A stretch of 64,000 bases of DNA from Tessaracoccus antarcticus (GCF_003688855.1 NZ_REFW01000001.1:1178001-1242000), one strand, 5' to 3'. Positions 45,026-55,667 are shown, counted from the stretch's first letter. The notes: generated by a model from the sequence alone, not told the origin. Numbers and translations: made by a program.

Positions 45026-45631
45026 ATGTCAGATATGGTTCCCCGCAAGCGACTGCGTGCTGGCGACGCCGATCGTGACGCGGTGCTTGAAGTCCTCCAG
45101 AGGGCCCACGGCGAGGGTCGATTGAGTATCGAGGAGCTGGGGGAGCGCCAGGATCGGGCGCTGGAGGCCAGGTACACCGACCAGTTCGACGAGCTCGTGG
45201 AGGATCTGCCGGAGGGCCATGAGTTGGCGGCAGGGTCCGCCTCCCGTGTCGCACCCAGACCCACGTCGCTGCCCGCCACGGGTCCGGCAGAGCGAACCTC
45301 ATTCTCGATCATGTCCGGCAGGGACGTCGTCATCGAACCCGGCACTCGCCACTACCTCAACTTCGCCTGGTGGGGCGGTGACAACATCGACCTCACCCAG
45401 GCCATGGGGCCCGGTGTCGTCGTGACGCTGGAGCTGCACGCCATCATGGCCGGGCACGACATCTACGTACCCGAGGGGGTGCGTGTCATGGACGACTCGC
45501 TGGCCATCATGGCCGGCAACGACGTCGACAGGCAGGCCCAGGGTGATGGCTCCAACGGCACAGTGATCCTCAAGGGGTTTCTGTGGTGGGCCGGGCACAG
45601 CGTCAAGCTACGAGGCTCCAGAGACCGCTGA
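45026..45631 (+). CDS. DUF1707 domain protein with LiaF-like C-terminal beta domain
   Basis: 201 residues without a membrane helix. The N-terminal DUF1707 motif is RLRAGDADRDAVLEVLQRAHGEGRLSIEEL (residues ~10-55), a helical domain common in actinobacterial proteins. After a linker, residues ~90-200 form repeated beta strands (FSIMSGRDVVIEPG, LHAIMAGHDIYVPEGV, LAIMAGNDVD), like the LiaF/DUF2154 or DUF1707-associated beta-helix region. LiaF-type proteins take part in envelope-stress sensing, but this one lacks the membrane part. Function unknown. Confidence 0.8.
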   Translation: MSDMVPRKRLRAGDADRDAVLEVLQRAHGEGRLSIEELGERQDRALEARYTDQFDELVEDLPEGHELAAGSASRVAPRPTSLPATGPAERTSFSIMSGRDVVIEPGTRHYLNFAWWGGDNIDLTQAMGPGVVVTLELHAIMAGHDIYVPEGVRVMDDSLAIMAGNDVDRQAQGDGSNGTVILKGFLWWAGHSVKLRGSRDR

Positions 45632-45671
45632 TCCTCCTCCCCGGTGGGGGCTGCCCCTGATTGAACCCTGA

Positions 45672-45692
45672 GTTGAGCCGAGGACGCTCAAC
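45672..45692. promoter_or_regulatory. HAIR-like inverted repeat 1 upstream of dnaK
   Basis: GTTGAGC, seven bases, GCTCAAC: a perfect inverted repeat with the 7-base spacer of the HspR-associated inverted repeat (CTTGAGT-N7-ACTCAAG). It lies about 110 bases before dnaK. Confidence 0.7.
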
Positions 45693-45723
45693 CTATTTGC
45701 CTCTCGTGCGGCCCTGTGGTTAA

Positions 45724-45744
45724 CTTGAGTCAACCCCGCTCAAG
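45724..45744. promoter_or_regulatory. HAIR (HspR operator) 2 upstream of dnaK
   Basis: CTTGAGT, seven bases, GCTCAAG: differs from the consensus HAIR at one base. With the other repeat it forms two HspR sites, as in Streptomyces and Mycobacterium dnaK promoters. Confidence 0.85.
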
Positions 45745-45801
45745 GGAACACTTTGATCATCACAGCGCGCGTTGCGCACCACATCCTGAGGAGATAGACA
45801 C

Positions 45802-47663
<1,862 letters not shown>

Positions 47664-47667
<4 letters not shown>

Positions 47668-48230
47668 GTGAGTTCGACGAGAACACCGAGGGTGAGGGCG
47701 GCCAGGCGCCGCCCCCGCCCGAGGGTGAACCCACGGGTGCTGATGCGCCCGAGGGCACGCTCGGGGACGCCGTCGACGAGGCCTTCGCCGAGTCGAGCGT
47801 TGACTGGGCCGCCCTCGCGGCGGAGCGCACGAGTGACCTGCAGAGGCTGCAGGCCGAGTACGTGAACTACAAGAGGCGCGTGGATCGGGACCGGTCGCTG
47901 TCGCGGCAGTCCGGTGTCGAGGCCGTCGTGGCGGACCTGATGCCGGTGCTGGACAGCATCTCGCTGGCCCGTGAACACGACGATCTCGGGGGCGGTTTCA
48001 AGATGGTGGCGGAGGCCCTGGAGAAGGTTGCGGCCAAGCATGGCCTGACCTCCTTCGGTGCCGTCGGCGAAGTCTTCGACCCGAACCGCCACGACGCACT
48101 CATGGAAATCCCCATGGAGGGCACCGAGGTGGAGGTCACCACCATCTCTCAGGTCATGCAGCAGGGCTACGCCCTGGGTGACCGCATCATCAGGCCGGCT
48201 CGCGTCGGCGTCGCCAACCCGACGGCCTGA
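47664..48230 (+). CDS. grpE: Nucleotide exchange factor GrpE
   Basis: 188 residues: an acidic/proline-rich unstructured N-terminus (~55 residues), a coiled-coil helix ([19 protein letters not shown]) and the C-terminal beta domain with [14 protein letters not shown] and [21 protein letters not shown]. It releases ADP from DnaK. GTG at 47664 overlaps the dnaK stop (GTGA), so they are coupled. Confidence 0.97.
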
Positions 48231-48243
48231 TGCCGAACCGGGT

Positions 48244-48270
48244 CCGCCCCGCCACCAGAGCGCGGGGCGG
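48244..48270 (+). terminator. Hairpin between grpE and dnaJ
   Basis: Nine-bp stem CCGCCCCGC with GCGGGGCGG and a nine-base loop in the 94-base grpE-dnaJ gap. It may attenuate transcription or stabilise the upstream mRNA so that DnaJ and HspR are made in smaller amounts. Confidence 0.55.
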
Positions 48271-48324
48271 GCAGCCGGGAAAAACTTGTCAGAATATGGC
48301 CGTGGAAACAGAAGGAGGCGACGG

Positions 48325-49488
48325 GTGAGTACCAAGGACTGGTTGGAGAAGGACTACTACAAGATTCTCGGCGTCTCCAAGAAGGCGACACCGGACGAGA
48401 TCCGCAAGGCGTTCCGCAAGATCGCGCGGGAGAACCACCCGGACCAGAATCCGGGCAACAGCGCAGCCGAGGCGCGCTTCAAGGAGGCCTCGGAGGCCAA
48501 CTCGGTGCTGAGCCACAAGGACAAGCGCAAGGAGTACGACGAGGCGCGCAGCCTGTTCGGCAGCGGCGTGCGTTTCGGCGCACCCGGCGGAGGCCCGGGT
48601 GGGGCGCCCGCCGGCTTCGAGGACCTGTTCCGCAACGCAGGTTCCGGCACCTCCGGCGCCGGATTCGGCGACCTCTTCGGCAACCTGTTCAACCAGGGCG
48701 GGACGGCGAGGCGCCCATCCACGACGCGGGGACCGCGTCGCGGCGCCGACATCGAGGGCGAGGTGACCATCACCTTCGAGCAGGCAGTGTTCGGTGACAC
48801 CGTCTCGATGCGCACCATCTCCGACCAGCCCTGCCCCTCGTGCCGTGGCACCGGGGCGCGCGCCGGCACCCTGCCCAAGGTGTGCCCCACCTGTGAGGGC
48901 TCCGGCATGCAGAGCTCGACGGCCGGTGGCGTGTTCTCCATGAGCGAGCCGTGCGTCGACTGCCTCGGCCGCGGTCTGCGCGTCGAGGACCCCTGCCCCG
49001 ACTGCCAGGGTTCGGGGCGTGCACGCTCCTCCAACACCATGAACGTGCGGATCCCCTCCGGCGTCAATGACGGTCAGAGGATCCGGATCAAGGGCAAGGG
49101 CGCGGCAGGCGAGAACGGCGGCGCACCGGGCGACCTCTACGTCACGGTCCATGTGCTGGCCCACAAGCTCTTCGGCAGGACCGGCAACAACCTGACGCTC
49201 GAAGTGCCCGTCACTTTCGCCGAGGCCACGCTGGGTGCCGAGATCACCGTCCCGACGCTGGGCGGCGCCACCGTGAAATTGCGGGTGCCGTCCAACACGC
49301 CGAACGGGCGCACCATGCGCCTGCGGGGCAAGGGCGCACGCAAGTCCGACGGCACCATGGGCGACCTGCTCGTGACGCTGAAGGTGGAGGTGCCCGAGCA
49401 CCTCAGCGACGCGGCTCGCAGCGCGCTGGCCGAGTACGCGGAGAAGTCCGGTCAGTCCAACCCCCGCACCGCCCTGTTCGGGAGCTGA
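48325..49488 (+). CDS. dnaJ: Hsp40 co-chaperone DnaJ
   Basis: 387 residues. The J domain (DYYKILGVSKKAT, with the HPD motif in RENHPDQNPG) is followed by a Gly/Phe-rich region, and a zinc domain with four CxxCxGxG motifs (CPSCRGTG, CPTCEGSG, CVDCLGRG, CPDCQGSG), then two substrate-binding beta domains. Start is GTG 48325 behind AAGGAGG, giving the STKDWLEKDYYK N-terminus found in actinobacterial DnaJ1. hspR begins one base after its stop. Confidence 0.97.
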   Translation: MSTKDWLEKDYYKILGVSKKATPDEIRKAFRKIARENHPDQNPGNSAAEARFKEASEANSVLSHKDKRKEYDEARSLFGSGVRFGAPGGGPGGAPAGFEDLFRNAGSGTSGAGFGDLFGNLFNQGGTARRPSTTRGPRRGADIEGEVTITFEQAVFGDTVSMRTISDQPCPSCRGTGARAGTLPKVCPTCEGSGMQSSTAGGVFSMSEPCVDCLGRGLRVEDPCPDCQGSGRARSSNTMNVRIPSGVNDGQRIRIKGKGAAGENGGAPGDLYVTVHVLAHKLFGRTGNNLTLEVPVTFAEATLGAEITVPTLGGATVKLRVPSNTPNGRTMRLRGKGARKSDGTMGDLLVTLKVEVPEHLSDAARSALAEYAEKSGQSNPRTALFGS

Positions 49489-49489
49489 C

Positions 49490-49912
49490 ATGGCGACGGC
49501 GAACCTGCCCCAGCAGTTCGACTACGACGCACCGGTCTTTCCCGTCTCGGTGGCGTCGCAGCTGGCCGACATGCACCCGCAGACACTGCGCGGCTACGAC
49601 CGTTTGGGTCTCGTGGTGCCGAAGCGTGCACGCGGTCGTGGCCGTCGGTATTCCCTGCGCGACATTGCCAAGCTGCGCCACGTGCAACGCCTCAGCCAGG
49701 ACGAGGGCATCAACCTGGAGGGCATCCGTCGGATCATCGAGCTCGAGGCCCACATTGAGGGCCTGCAGCTTCAGGTCCACAGGCTCAACGAGGCCCTGCA
49801 CCGCATCCAGGCGAACCCCCTGGCGGCCCGCATCTTCACGGCGGAGTCGACGGGCGACGTGCACCACGGTCGCTACCGGAGCCGCGACCGGCTGGCCATC
49901 ACCTCCCGCTGA
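49490..49912 (+). CDS. hspR: Heat-shock repressor HspR (MerR family)
   Basis: 140 residues. A MerR-type winged-helix domain has PVFPVSVASQLADMHPQTLRGYDRLGLVVPKRARGRGRRYSLRDIAKL, and a dimerising helix follows (GINLEGIRRIIELEAHIEGLQLQVHRL). HspR binds HAIR sites and represses dnaK and clpB, with DnaK as co-repressor. HAIRs occur here before both of those operons, so the circuit is complete within the window. It is last in the operon, so it represses its own synthesis. Confidence 0.95.
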   Translation: MATANLPQQFDYDAPVFPVSVASQLADMHPQTLRGYDRLGLVVPKRARGRGRRYSLRDIAKLRHVQRLSQDEGINLEGIRRIIELEAHIEGLQLQVHRLNEALHRIQANPLAARIFTAESTGDVHHGRYRSRDRLAITSR

Positions 49913-49929
49913 GCGCACCACCCGCACCC

Positions 49930-49994
49930 AACGCCCGCCCTAACCGCGCACGCCCGTCCTATTCCCGCACGCCCGCCGAATTCGGCGGGCGTGC
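49930..49994 (+). repeat. Left intergenic repeat cluster (three units, the last a perfect 28-bp palindrome)
   Basis: Units beginning ACGCCCGCCCT (49931), ACGCCCGTCCT (49950) and ACGCCCGCCGAATTC (49969), separated by 7-8 bases. The last is a perfect 28-bp palindrome at 49967-49994 centred on GAATTC. A matching cluster in inverse orientation lies at 51127-51260. Confidence 0.75.
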
Positions 49995-50077
49995 CGTGTT
50001 TGTGAGGGCGTCGACGATCCGGGACGGGCGTCGGTGATCACTGGCAGGCTTTCAGGATGGGAGCGGCTGGTCCGACG

Positions 50078-50986
50078 TCATCGTCGCCACTGCATGGCCC
50101 GTCGGATCAGGGAGGCGAGCTCGTGTTCGTTCCAGGCAGTTTCCCAGTCCCAGCGCACCACCCAGAAACCCTGTTGACGGATCGATTCCTCACGGCGCTT
50201 CTCAGCCATGATGGCGTCGGCAGGCTCCTGCCCTGGACGCAGCAGCGAACCGTACTTGGCTTTTCCATCGACCTCGCCAACGAGATGCAGCTCTGGCCAG
50301 GCGAAGTCTGACCGCGACACGAAGACTCCGTCAGAGTCGAACAGCTCGAACTGGAGTTCCGGGGCTGGCAGGCCGGCCCGTGCGATCTGCACTCGACTCA
50401 GGGACTCCGCGGCTGATTCACTGAGCGGATTGCCGAACGCGATGACCCGTCGCGCGCGGGGGGCACCCCGCAGCCTTGGGTGTCGTCGTGCGGCCATGTG
50501 GAGGACGGCAGGGTTGAGACCCTGCCGCAGTGCGTCGTCGCAGGCCATCACGCCCCATTCGAAGGGGAGCGAGCGTGCAAGGTCGAAGACTGTCCGGGCC
50601 AGCGTCGTGACCCTGAGCCCCTCCAGGGTGGTCACCTCATCCGCGGCCAGAGCGGTGTGACGCACCCGCATCCGCTCGCTGTGCTCGCCGTGCCCTGACG
50701 TGAGTCGTGTCATGGTCACCAGTTCGAGTTGGTGTCGCGGAACGGGCAGCCCGTGCAGGACACCAGCCGACACGTGGCTCACGACGTTGCTGTCCGTCAC
50801 GACGGTGGTGCTCGCGTGAATGAGGTGGCGGTGCTGCTCCTCGGGTGTGCGGGCCTCGGGCGCCGAGTAGACGCCACGTCGGAGCCGCATCAACGTCCCC
50901 CTGCGGATGCGCGTGTCGATGTCCGACGTCGAAAGCCCCGTCTGTCTCAGTTCGTCGTGTGTGATGTTCTGCGGCGTCTGGCTCAT
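50078..50986 (-). CDS. AbiEi-like N-terminal, DUF559/Vsr-like C-terminal protein
   Basis: 302 residues. The N-terminal ~60 residues look like the AbiEi-type winged helix (ITHDELRQTGLSTSDIDTRIRRGTLMRLRRGVYS), common to type IV antitoxins and many actinobacterial proteins. The C-terminal ~90 residues carry SRSDFAWPELHLVGEVDGKAK and GFWVVRWDWETAW, which fit the DUF559/Vsr-like endonuclease fold (D...E-x-D-G-K). No partner AbiEii toxin is present. ATG at 50986; the longer frame upstream is unlikely. It sits alone between inverted repeat clusters. Confidence 0.7.
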   Translation of the reverse strand: MSQTPQNITHDELRQTGLSTSDIDTRIRRGTLMRLRRGVYSAPEARTPEEQHRHLIHASTTVVTDSNVVSHVSAGVLHGLPVPRHQLELVTMTRLTSGHGEHSERMRVRHTALAADEVTTLEGLRVTTLARTVFDLARSLPFEWGVMACDDALRQGLNPAVLHMAARRHPRLRGAPRARRVIAFGNPLSESAAESLSRVQIARAGLPAPELQFELFDSDGVFVSRSDFAWPELHLVGEVDGKAKYGSLLRPGQEPADAIMAEKRREESIRQQGFWVVRWDWETAWNEHELASLIRRAMQWRR

Positions 50987-51126
50987 GGGGAGATTGCAGC
51001 CCGAGAAGTGTTTTCTGGCAACAGTCCGGAACTCGGCCTGTGGACAACTGTGGGCCCGAGAGTGCTGGGCGCGGCCAAAGGGCACGCGGGCGGTCGTCGC
51101 CGAAGCACGAGGCCCGCCTTATTCCT

Positions 51127-51262
51127 CGACGCCCGCAGAATTCGGCGGGCGTCGGCGCATAGGGCGGGCGTCGGGGGATAGGGCGGGCGTCGGGGTAGGG
51201 CGGGTGTCAGGAGCGGCGGCGCATAGCGCGGGCGTCGGGTGATAGGACGGGTGTCAGGGGCG
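51127..51262 (-). repeat. Right intergenic repeat cluster, inverse orientation
   Basis: A near-palindrome at 51127-51154 (one mismatch) is followed by AGGGCGGGCGT units at about 51161, 51180, 51197 (as AGGGCGGGTGT) and related units, ending in the pckG stop region. Read on the minus strand they are the same ACGCCCGCCCT units as the left cluster. The last unit overlaps the pckG 3' end. Confidence 0.75.
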
Positions 51263-53119
51263 GCGGGCCATGGCCTCGGCAATGAGCCAGAGCTCGTCGT
51301 CCATCTCCACCGGCACCTTGCTCCCCAGCGACCGCAGCCAGCGGCGGATGCGGGGCAGTTCGTCGGCCCACTCGGTGGGGGAGTAGCCGATGACAGCGGC
51401 GAGGTCGGCGTCGGTGATGTCCAGGCCGGTGACGTCCAGGTCGCCGGGCTGGGGGAGCATCCCGGCGGGGGTGTCGATGACGCCCACCCGGTCCTCGATG
51501 CGCTCCACGACCCACTTCAGCACCCGTGAGTTCTCCTTGAAGCCCGGCCAGAGGAAGCGGCCGTCAGCGTCGCGCCGGAACCAGTTCACGTAGAAGATCT
51601 TCGGCAGCTTGTCGTGGGTGGTGCTGTTGCCCATCTCGATCCAGTGGGCCAGGTAGTCACCCACGTGATAGCCGATGAACGGCAGCATGGCCATGGGGTC
51701 GCGTCGCAGCACGCCGACGGCGCCGGTCGCAGCCGCCGTTGTCTCGGAGCTGCACGTTGCCCCCATGAACACCCCGTGCGACCAGCTGCGGGACTGTGCC
51801 ACCAGCGGGATGGTGTTCTGACGCCGTCCGCCGAAGATGATGGCGTCGACGGGGACGCCCGCAGGGTTGTTGTAGTCCTTGCTCAGGATGGGTGTCTGCT
51901 CAATGGGCGTGCAGAACCTGCTGTTGGGGTGTGCGGCCTTCTCCCCGAGCCGCCCACCCTCCGGTCCGCCCCTGGCCGTCCACGGGCGACCCTTCCAGTC
52001 GGTGAGGTTCGGGGGTGCGCTCCTGGACATGCCCTCCCACCACACGTCCCCGTCCGCGGTCAGGGCGACGTTGGTGAAGATCGAGTTGCCGCCCTCGATG
52101 GCGGCCACGGCGTTGGGGTTGGTGTCCATGCCCGTGCCGGGGGCAACCCCGAACAGGCCGGTCTCGGGATTCACGGCGTACAGCCTGCCGTCCTCGCCGA
52201 ACCGGAGCCAGGCGATGTCGTCGCCGAGTGTCTCCACGGACCAGCCCTCGATAGTGGGCTCCAGCATGGCGAGGTTCGTCTTGCCGCAGGCTGAGGGGAA
52301 CGCGGCGCACACGTGATAGGACCTGCCCTCGGGTGATGTGAGCTTCAGGATCAGCATGTGTTCGGCCAGCCAGCCCTCGTCCCGCCCCATCACCGAGGCG
52401 ATCCGCAGGGCGTAGCACTTCTTGCCCAGCAACGAGTTGCCGCCGTAGCCGGAGCCGTACGACCAGATCATTCGCTCCTCGGGAAAGTGGACGATGTACT
52501 TCACGTCGTTGCACGGCCACGGCACGTCGTCGGTGGGATCATCCAGCGGCATGCCCACCGAGTGCAGTGCCGGGACGAACGAGGCCTCAGTGGCCTCCAT
52601 GGCCGCCAGCGCCTCCGCGCCCATCCGCGTCATGATCCGCATCGAGATCGCCACGTACGCGGAGTCGGTGATCTCGACGCCGAACTTCGGCTCGGCCGCG
52701 TCGATGTGGCCCATGCAGAACGGGATGACGTAGAGGGTGCGGCCCCGCATGCATCCGTCGTACAGCTTGGTCATCGTGGCTTTCATCTTGTCCGGGTCCA
52801 TCCAGTTGTTGGTGGGTCCGGCATCGTTCTCTTTGACGGAGCAGATGAAGGTGGAGTCCTCCACGCGGGCGACGTCGTCGGGATCGGTGCGTGCGTACAC
52901 CGAGTTGGGCTTGATCTCCTCGTTGAGGCGGACGACGGTGCCGGACTCCACGAGTAGATCCACGAAGGTCTCGTACTCCGTGTCGGAGCCGTCGCAGTAG
53001 TGGATCGCGGCTGGACGGGTGAGGGCGGCCACCTCCTGAACCCACTTCACCAGACCGGCGTGATGCGGGATCCGGCCTGTGACGGTGACGGCAGGGGACT
53101 GGGCGACTGTGGCGTTCAC
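51254..53119 (-). CDS. pckG: Phosphoenolpyruvate carboxykinase (GTP)
   Basis: 621 residues with the GTP-PEPCK motifs: [27 protein letters not shown], the kinase-1 P-loop [13 protein letters not shown], the metal-site region [13 protein letters not shown], the PEP-site [17 protein letters not shown] and the guanine-site region [14 protein letters not shown]. It interconverts oxaloacetate and PEP. GTG at 53119 is chosen because GAAGGAG precedes it by ~6 bases, removing eleven unlikely residues. The 3' end lies in a short tandem duplication. Confidence 0.95.
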   Translation of the reverse strand: MNATVAQSPAVTVTGRIPHHAGLVKWVQEVAALTRPAAIHYCDGSDTEYETFVDLLVESGTVVRLNEEIKPNSVYARTDPDDVARVEDSTFICSVKENDAGPTNNWMDPDKMKATMTKLYDGCMRGRTLYVIPFCMGHIDAAEPKFGVEITDSAYVAISMRIMTRMGAEALAAMEATEASFVPALHSVGMPLDDPTDDVPWPCNDVKYIVHFPEERMIWSYGSGYGGNSLLGKKCYALRIASVMGRDEGWLAEHMLILKLTSPEGRSYHVCAAFPSACGKTNLAMLEPTIEGWSVETLGDDIAWLRFGEDGRLYAVNPETGLFGVAPGTGMDTNPNAVAAIEGGNSIFTNVALTADGDVWWEGMSRSAPPNLTDWKGRPWTARGGPEGGRLGEKAAHPNSRFCTPIEQTPILSKDYNNPAGVPVDAIIFGGRRQNTIPLVAQSRSWSHGVFMGATCSSETTAAATGAVGVLRRDPMAMLPFIGYHVGDYLAHWIEMGNSTTHDKLPKIFYVNWFRRDADGRFLWPGFKENSRVLKWVVERIEDRVGVIDTPAGMLPQPGDLDVTGLDITDADLAAVIGYSPTEWADELPRIRRWLRSLGSKVPVEMDDELWLIAEAMARRP

Positions 53120-53313
53120 TTCCACTCCTTCGGGGTGCGACGCGTTGTCCAATCCACCATAGCCCCACCCCGCCTGGCCCGCGCCGACACGGCAATCCAG
53201 CCGGAACGGCCGCCAGGCCCACGTCGTCGCACCCGTGCACGGGGTGCAACGCCTGGGCTGGTCCGGCTGTCATCCGTTTGGTCTATCCATTGCGGATGGA
53301 GCGACGGTCAACC

Positions 53314-53319
53314 TAGTGT
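53314..53319 (+). promoter_or_regulatory. Predicted -10 (TAGTGT) and conserved leader before secreted paralogue 1
   Basis: TAGTGT is followed by a leader (TGTGAACGGAGGAACTCAATGAGGA) almost identical, base for base, to that of the third paralogue, where TAATGT occupies the same place. The leader ends in a strong GAGGAG ribosome site. Confidence 0.45.
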
Positions 53320-53347
53320 GAACGGAGGAACTCAATGAGGAGGACTG

Positions 53348-54349
53348 ATGCACGCTTTCCGTAAGTTGTTTGCCGCCTCCGCCGCCGCCATCGTCGCGAT
53401 GGCTTCTGGCGTCCTTGTCGCACATGCCGACTCGGCCCCGTCCGTCTACACCACTCCGGGGGGTCAGATCTCGCAGGGTCGTTTGTGGAACACGACGTGT
53501 GAGAAGTACTCGCCGACGATCGTGCGGTGCCGCGCGGAGATCTATGCGACGACCGTTGCGTACGTGAATGGGCGTTACGTGAAGAGGACGGGGTGGACGT
53601 TCAACAACTTGTCGTACCTGCCGTCGCCGCGTGCGTCGTGGGCGAACAACAACCTGGGCCGGACCAACCCGAACTGGACCCAGTCGGGGCGTCAGTGGAA
53701 GACGGAGTGCGACACTGCGGCCACCGGCCAGGGTGGTTGCCGCAGCTACATCTGGGTCAAGACGGTGCAGGCGGTGAAGTCGGGGTCGGGGTACACGTAT
53801 GTGAACAAGTTCGCGTGGGTGTTCAACAACGTGGTGCTGTTCTCGACGCCGTCGATCCCGCCCGTGACGAAGGTCCCGAAATGGATCATTGACCAGTCAC
53901 GGCTGGACTTCACGGGACTCGGCCCGCTCCAGGTGGGCACGCCCATGAAGAGCCTCAGGACACTGGGCTACCTCTACTACCCGGACCAGTGCCAGAGCTA
54001 CGGGGAGAGCAAGGCCCTCACGAACCGGGGCATCGACCTCAGGGACCTCAACACCCCTCTGGTGGTGGACGTCAATGTCAACACCAAAGGCGTGATGACC
54101 GTCGACGGCGCGCAGGTCGGTATGACGCTGGCCGAGCTCCAGGGCATCTACGGCGCCAAGCTGATGCTCGGCAAGAAGTACGACCAATCGGGCGGCGGGA
54201 TGGTGCACGTCGCGTTGGTGAAGAACGGTGGCAACGAACTGGTGTTCAGCTTCGGCATCATGGACGGCGTCAAACTCAAGGACTCCGACGTCATCGCCAA
54301 GATGGTGGCCCGCAAGACGAGTCCCAACTTCTCCTACGACGGCTGCTGA
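53348..54349 (+). CDS. Secreted four-Cys-module protein, paralogue 1
   Basis: 333 residues, no recognised family. Residues 1-27 form a signal peptide (KLFAASAAAIVAMASG...AHA). Residues ~33-166 are the four-Cys module (Cys51, 61, 121, 131) with WNTTCEKYS, WTFNNLSYLPSPRASW, NNLGRTNPNW, TECDTAATGQGGCRSY and WVFNNVVLF. A linker (SIPPVTKVP) leads to a ~150-residue domain beginning WIIDQSRLDFTGLGPLQVG, with TVDGAQVGMTLAELQGIYG in its middle. That motif resembles the SmpA/BLIP-like G-x-x-x-G-M-(T/S) strand-helix pattern. Start ATG 53348 behind GAGGAGG. No LPXTG or membrane anchor. Confidence 0.85.
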   Translation: MHAFRKLFAASAAAIVAMASGVLVAHADSAPSVYTTPGGQISQGRLWNTTCEKYSPTIVRCRAEIYATTVAYVNGRYVKRTGWTFNNLSYLPSPRASWANNNLGRTNPNWTQSGRQWKTECDTAATGQGGCRSYIWVKTVQAVKSGSGYTYVNKFAWVFNNVVLFSTPSIPPVTKVPKWIIDQSRLDFTGLGPLQVGTPMKSLRTLGYLYYPDQCQSYGESKALTNRGIDLRDLNTPLVVDVNVNTKGVMTVDGAQVGMTLAELQGIYGAKLMLGKKYDQSGGGMVHVALVKNGGNELVFSFGIMDGVKLKDSDVIAKMVARKTSPNFSYDGC

Positions 54350-54447
54350 ACGGGCCAAAAAAAGGGGCGACGCCGGCGGTCAGGATCACCTCGATCCCGG
54401 CCGACGGCCCCGCCGCAGTCAGAACGCACACTCAATGAGGAGGAACG

Positions 54448-55455
54448 ATGCACGTTTTCCGCAAGTTGTTTGTCACCTCCGCCGCCGCCATCGTCGCGAT
54501 GGCCTCCGGCGTCCTTGTCGCCCATGCCGACTCCACCCCGACGGTCTACAACACGCCGGGGGGTCAGATCTCGCAGGGTCGTTTGTGGAACACGACGTGT
54601 GAGAAGTACTCGCCGACGATCGTGCGGTGTCGCGCGGAGATCTATGCGACGACCGTGACGTACGTGAATGGCCGCTACGTGAAGAGGACGGGCTGGACGT
54701 TCAACAACTTGTCGTACCTGCCGTCGCCGCGTGCGTCGTGGGCCAACAACAATCTGGGCCGCACCAACCCGAACTGGACCCAGTCGGGGCGTCAGTGGAG
54801 GACGGAGTGTGACACCCCCGCCACCGGCAAGGGCGGCTGCCGCAGCTACATCTGGATCAAGACGGTGCAGCCCGCCTCGTCAGGGTCCGGCTACCAGAAC
54901 AAGTACGCGTGGGTGTTCAACAACGTGGTGCTGTTCTCCACCTCGTCGGTACCTCCGGTGACAAGCGTGCCACCGTGGATCATCGACCAGTCCCGCCTCA
55001 GCCCCACCGGACTTGGCCCACTGCAAGTGGGGGCATCGTCGAAGGACCTCGAGAAGCTCGGGTACCTCGTCGAGGGCGTGTGCGATGCGGGGGACGGCAC
55101 GGCTGACAGGACGGTCAACTCCTATCTCTTCGCCCGCGGGATTGCTGTTGTGCAGAACAAGCAGGTCTACGCGGTCCAGGCCGAGAAACCCGGCGTGAAA
55201 ACGGTGGACGGCGCCCACGTGGGCATGACGCTGGCGCAGGTGAAGGCCATCTACGGCAGTCGACTCCACTTCGAGACCAAGTACGGGTACAAGAAGGAGT
55301 TCCCGATGTCCACGGCAGTGATCCAGGAAGCTGGCAACGAGATTGTGTTCAGCTTCGACGCCAACGACCGTCCTCTGAAGGACACTGACGTGATGACGTA
55401 CATGGTGGCACGGGAGATCGACTCCTTGCTGGGCCTCTACATGTACGACTGCTGA
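54448..55455 (+). CDS. Secreted four-Cys-module protein, paralogue 2
   Basis: 335 residues with the same architecture as paralogue 1. The signal peptide and module (to residue ~166) are nearly identical to paralogue 1 at DNA level, while the C-terminal domain (from WIIDQSRLSPTGLGPLQVGASSK) has diverged strongly apart from the motifs GLGPLQVG, TVDGAHVGMTLAQVKAIYG and the final YDC. It lies 98 bases after paralogue 1 with only a ribosome site, so it is probably in the same transcript. A GC-rich hairpin follows its stop. Confidence 0.85.
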   Translation: MHVFRKLFVTSAAAIVAMASGVLVAHADSTPTVYNTPGGQISQGRLWNTTCEKYSPTIVRCRAEIYATTVTYVNGRYVKRTGWTFNNLSYLPSPRASWANNNLGRTNPNWTQSGRQWRTECDTPATGKGGCRSYIWIKTVQPASSGSGYQNKYAWVFNNVVLFSTSSVPPVTSVPPWIIDQSRLSPTGLGPLQVGASSKDLEKLGYLVEGVCDAGDGTADRTVNSYLFARGIAVVQNKQVYAVQAEKPGVKTVDGAHVGMTLAQVKAIYGSRLHFETKYGYKKEFPMSTAVIQEAGNEIVFSFDANDRPLKDTDVMTYMVAREIDSLLGLYMYDC

Positions 55456-55506
55456 GCGCTGATCCTGGTTTCGGGAGGTCCTCCATCCCCCTCCCTGACA
55501 CCTTGG

Positions 55507-55540
55507 ACCGTGGGCCTACCCGACCGGGCTGGCCCACGGT
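55507..55540 (+). terminator. Terminator after paralogue 2
   Basis: Perfect 10-bp stem ACCGTGGGCC with GGCCCACGGT and a loop of 14 bases, 51 bases after the stop. Confidence 0.7.
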
Positions 55541-55633
55541 TCCGCGTCGGGTGACGAGCGTGATGCCGCAGCGAGACCGACGGCGCCGTGTCGTGGCTTT
55601 CATGCGTTCGCTGCAAACAGTACGGCCGTAACT

Positions 55634-55639
55634 TAATGT
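55634..55639 (+). promoter_or_regulatory. Predicted -10 (TAATGT) before secreted paralogue 3
   Basis: TAATGT followed by a leader like that of paralogue 1 (GCGGACGAACTCAACGAGGAG). Together with the terminator upstream it indicates that the third paralogue is transcribed on its own. Confidence 0.45.
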
Positions 55640-55667
55640 GGGCGGACGAACTCAACGAGGAGTGTCG

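Noticed and set aside
49930-50077. Rho-independent terminator for hspR
   Set aside because: The palindrome could act as a terminator, but its copy in inverse orientation on the far side of the next gene argues for a repeat family; kept only as a repeat.
51127-51262. CRISPR array?
   Set aside because: Units are 11-19 bases with 7-8 base gaps that are not unique spacers, and no cas genes are present.
53000-53338. Plus-strand frame across the pckG promoter region
   Set aside because: Runs into the N-terminus of pckG in another frame and lacks a coding composition.
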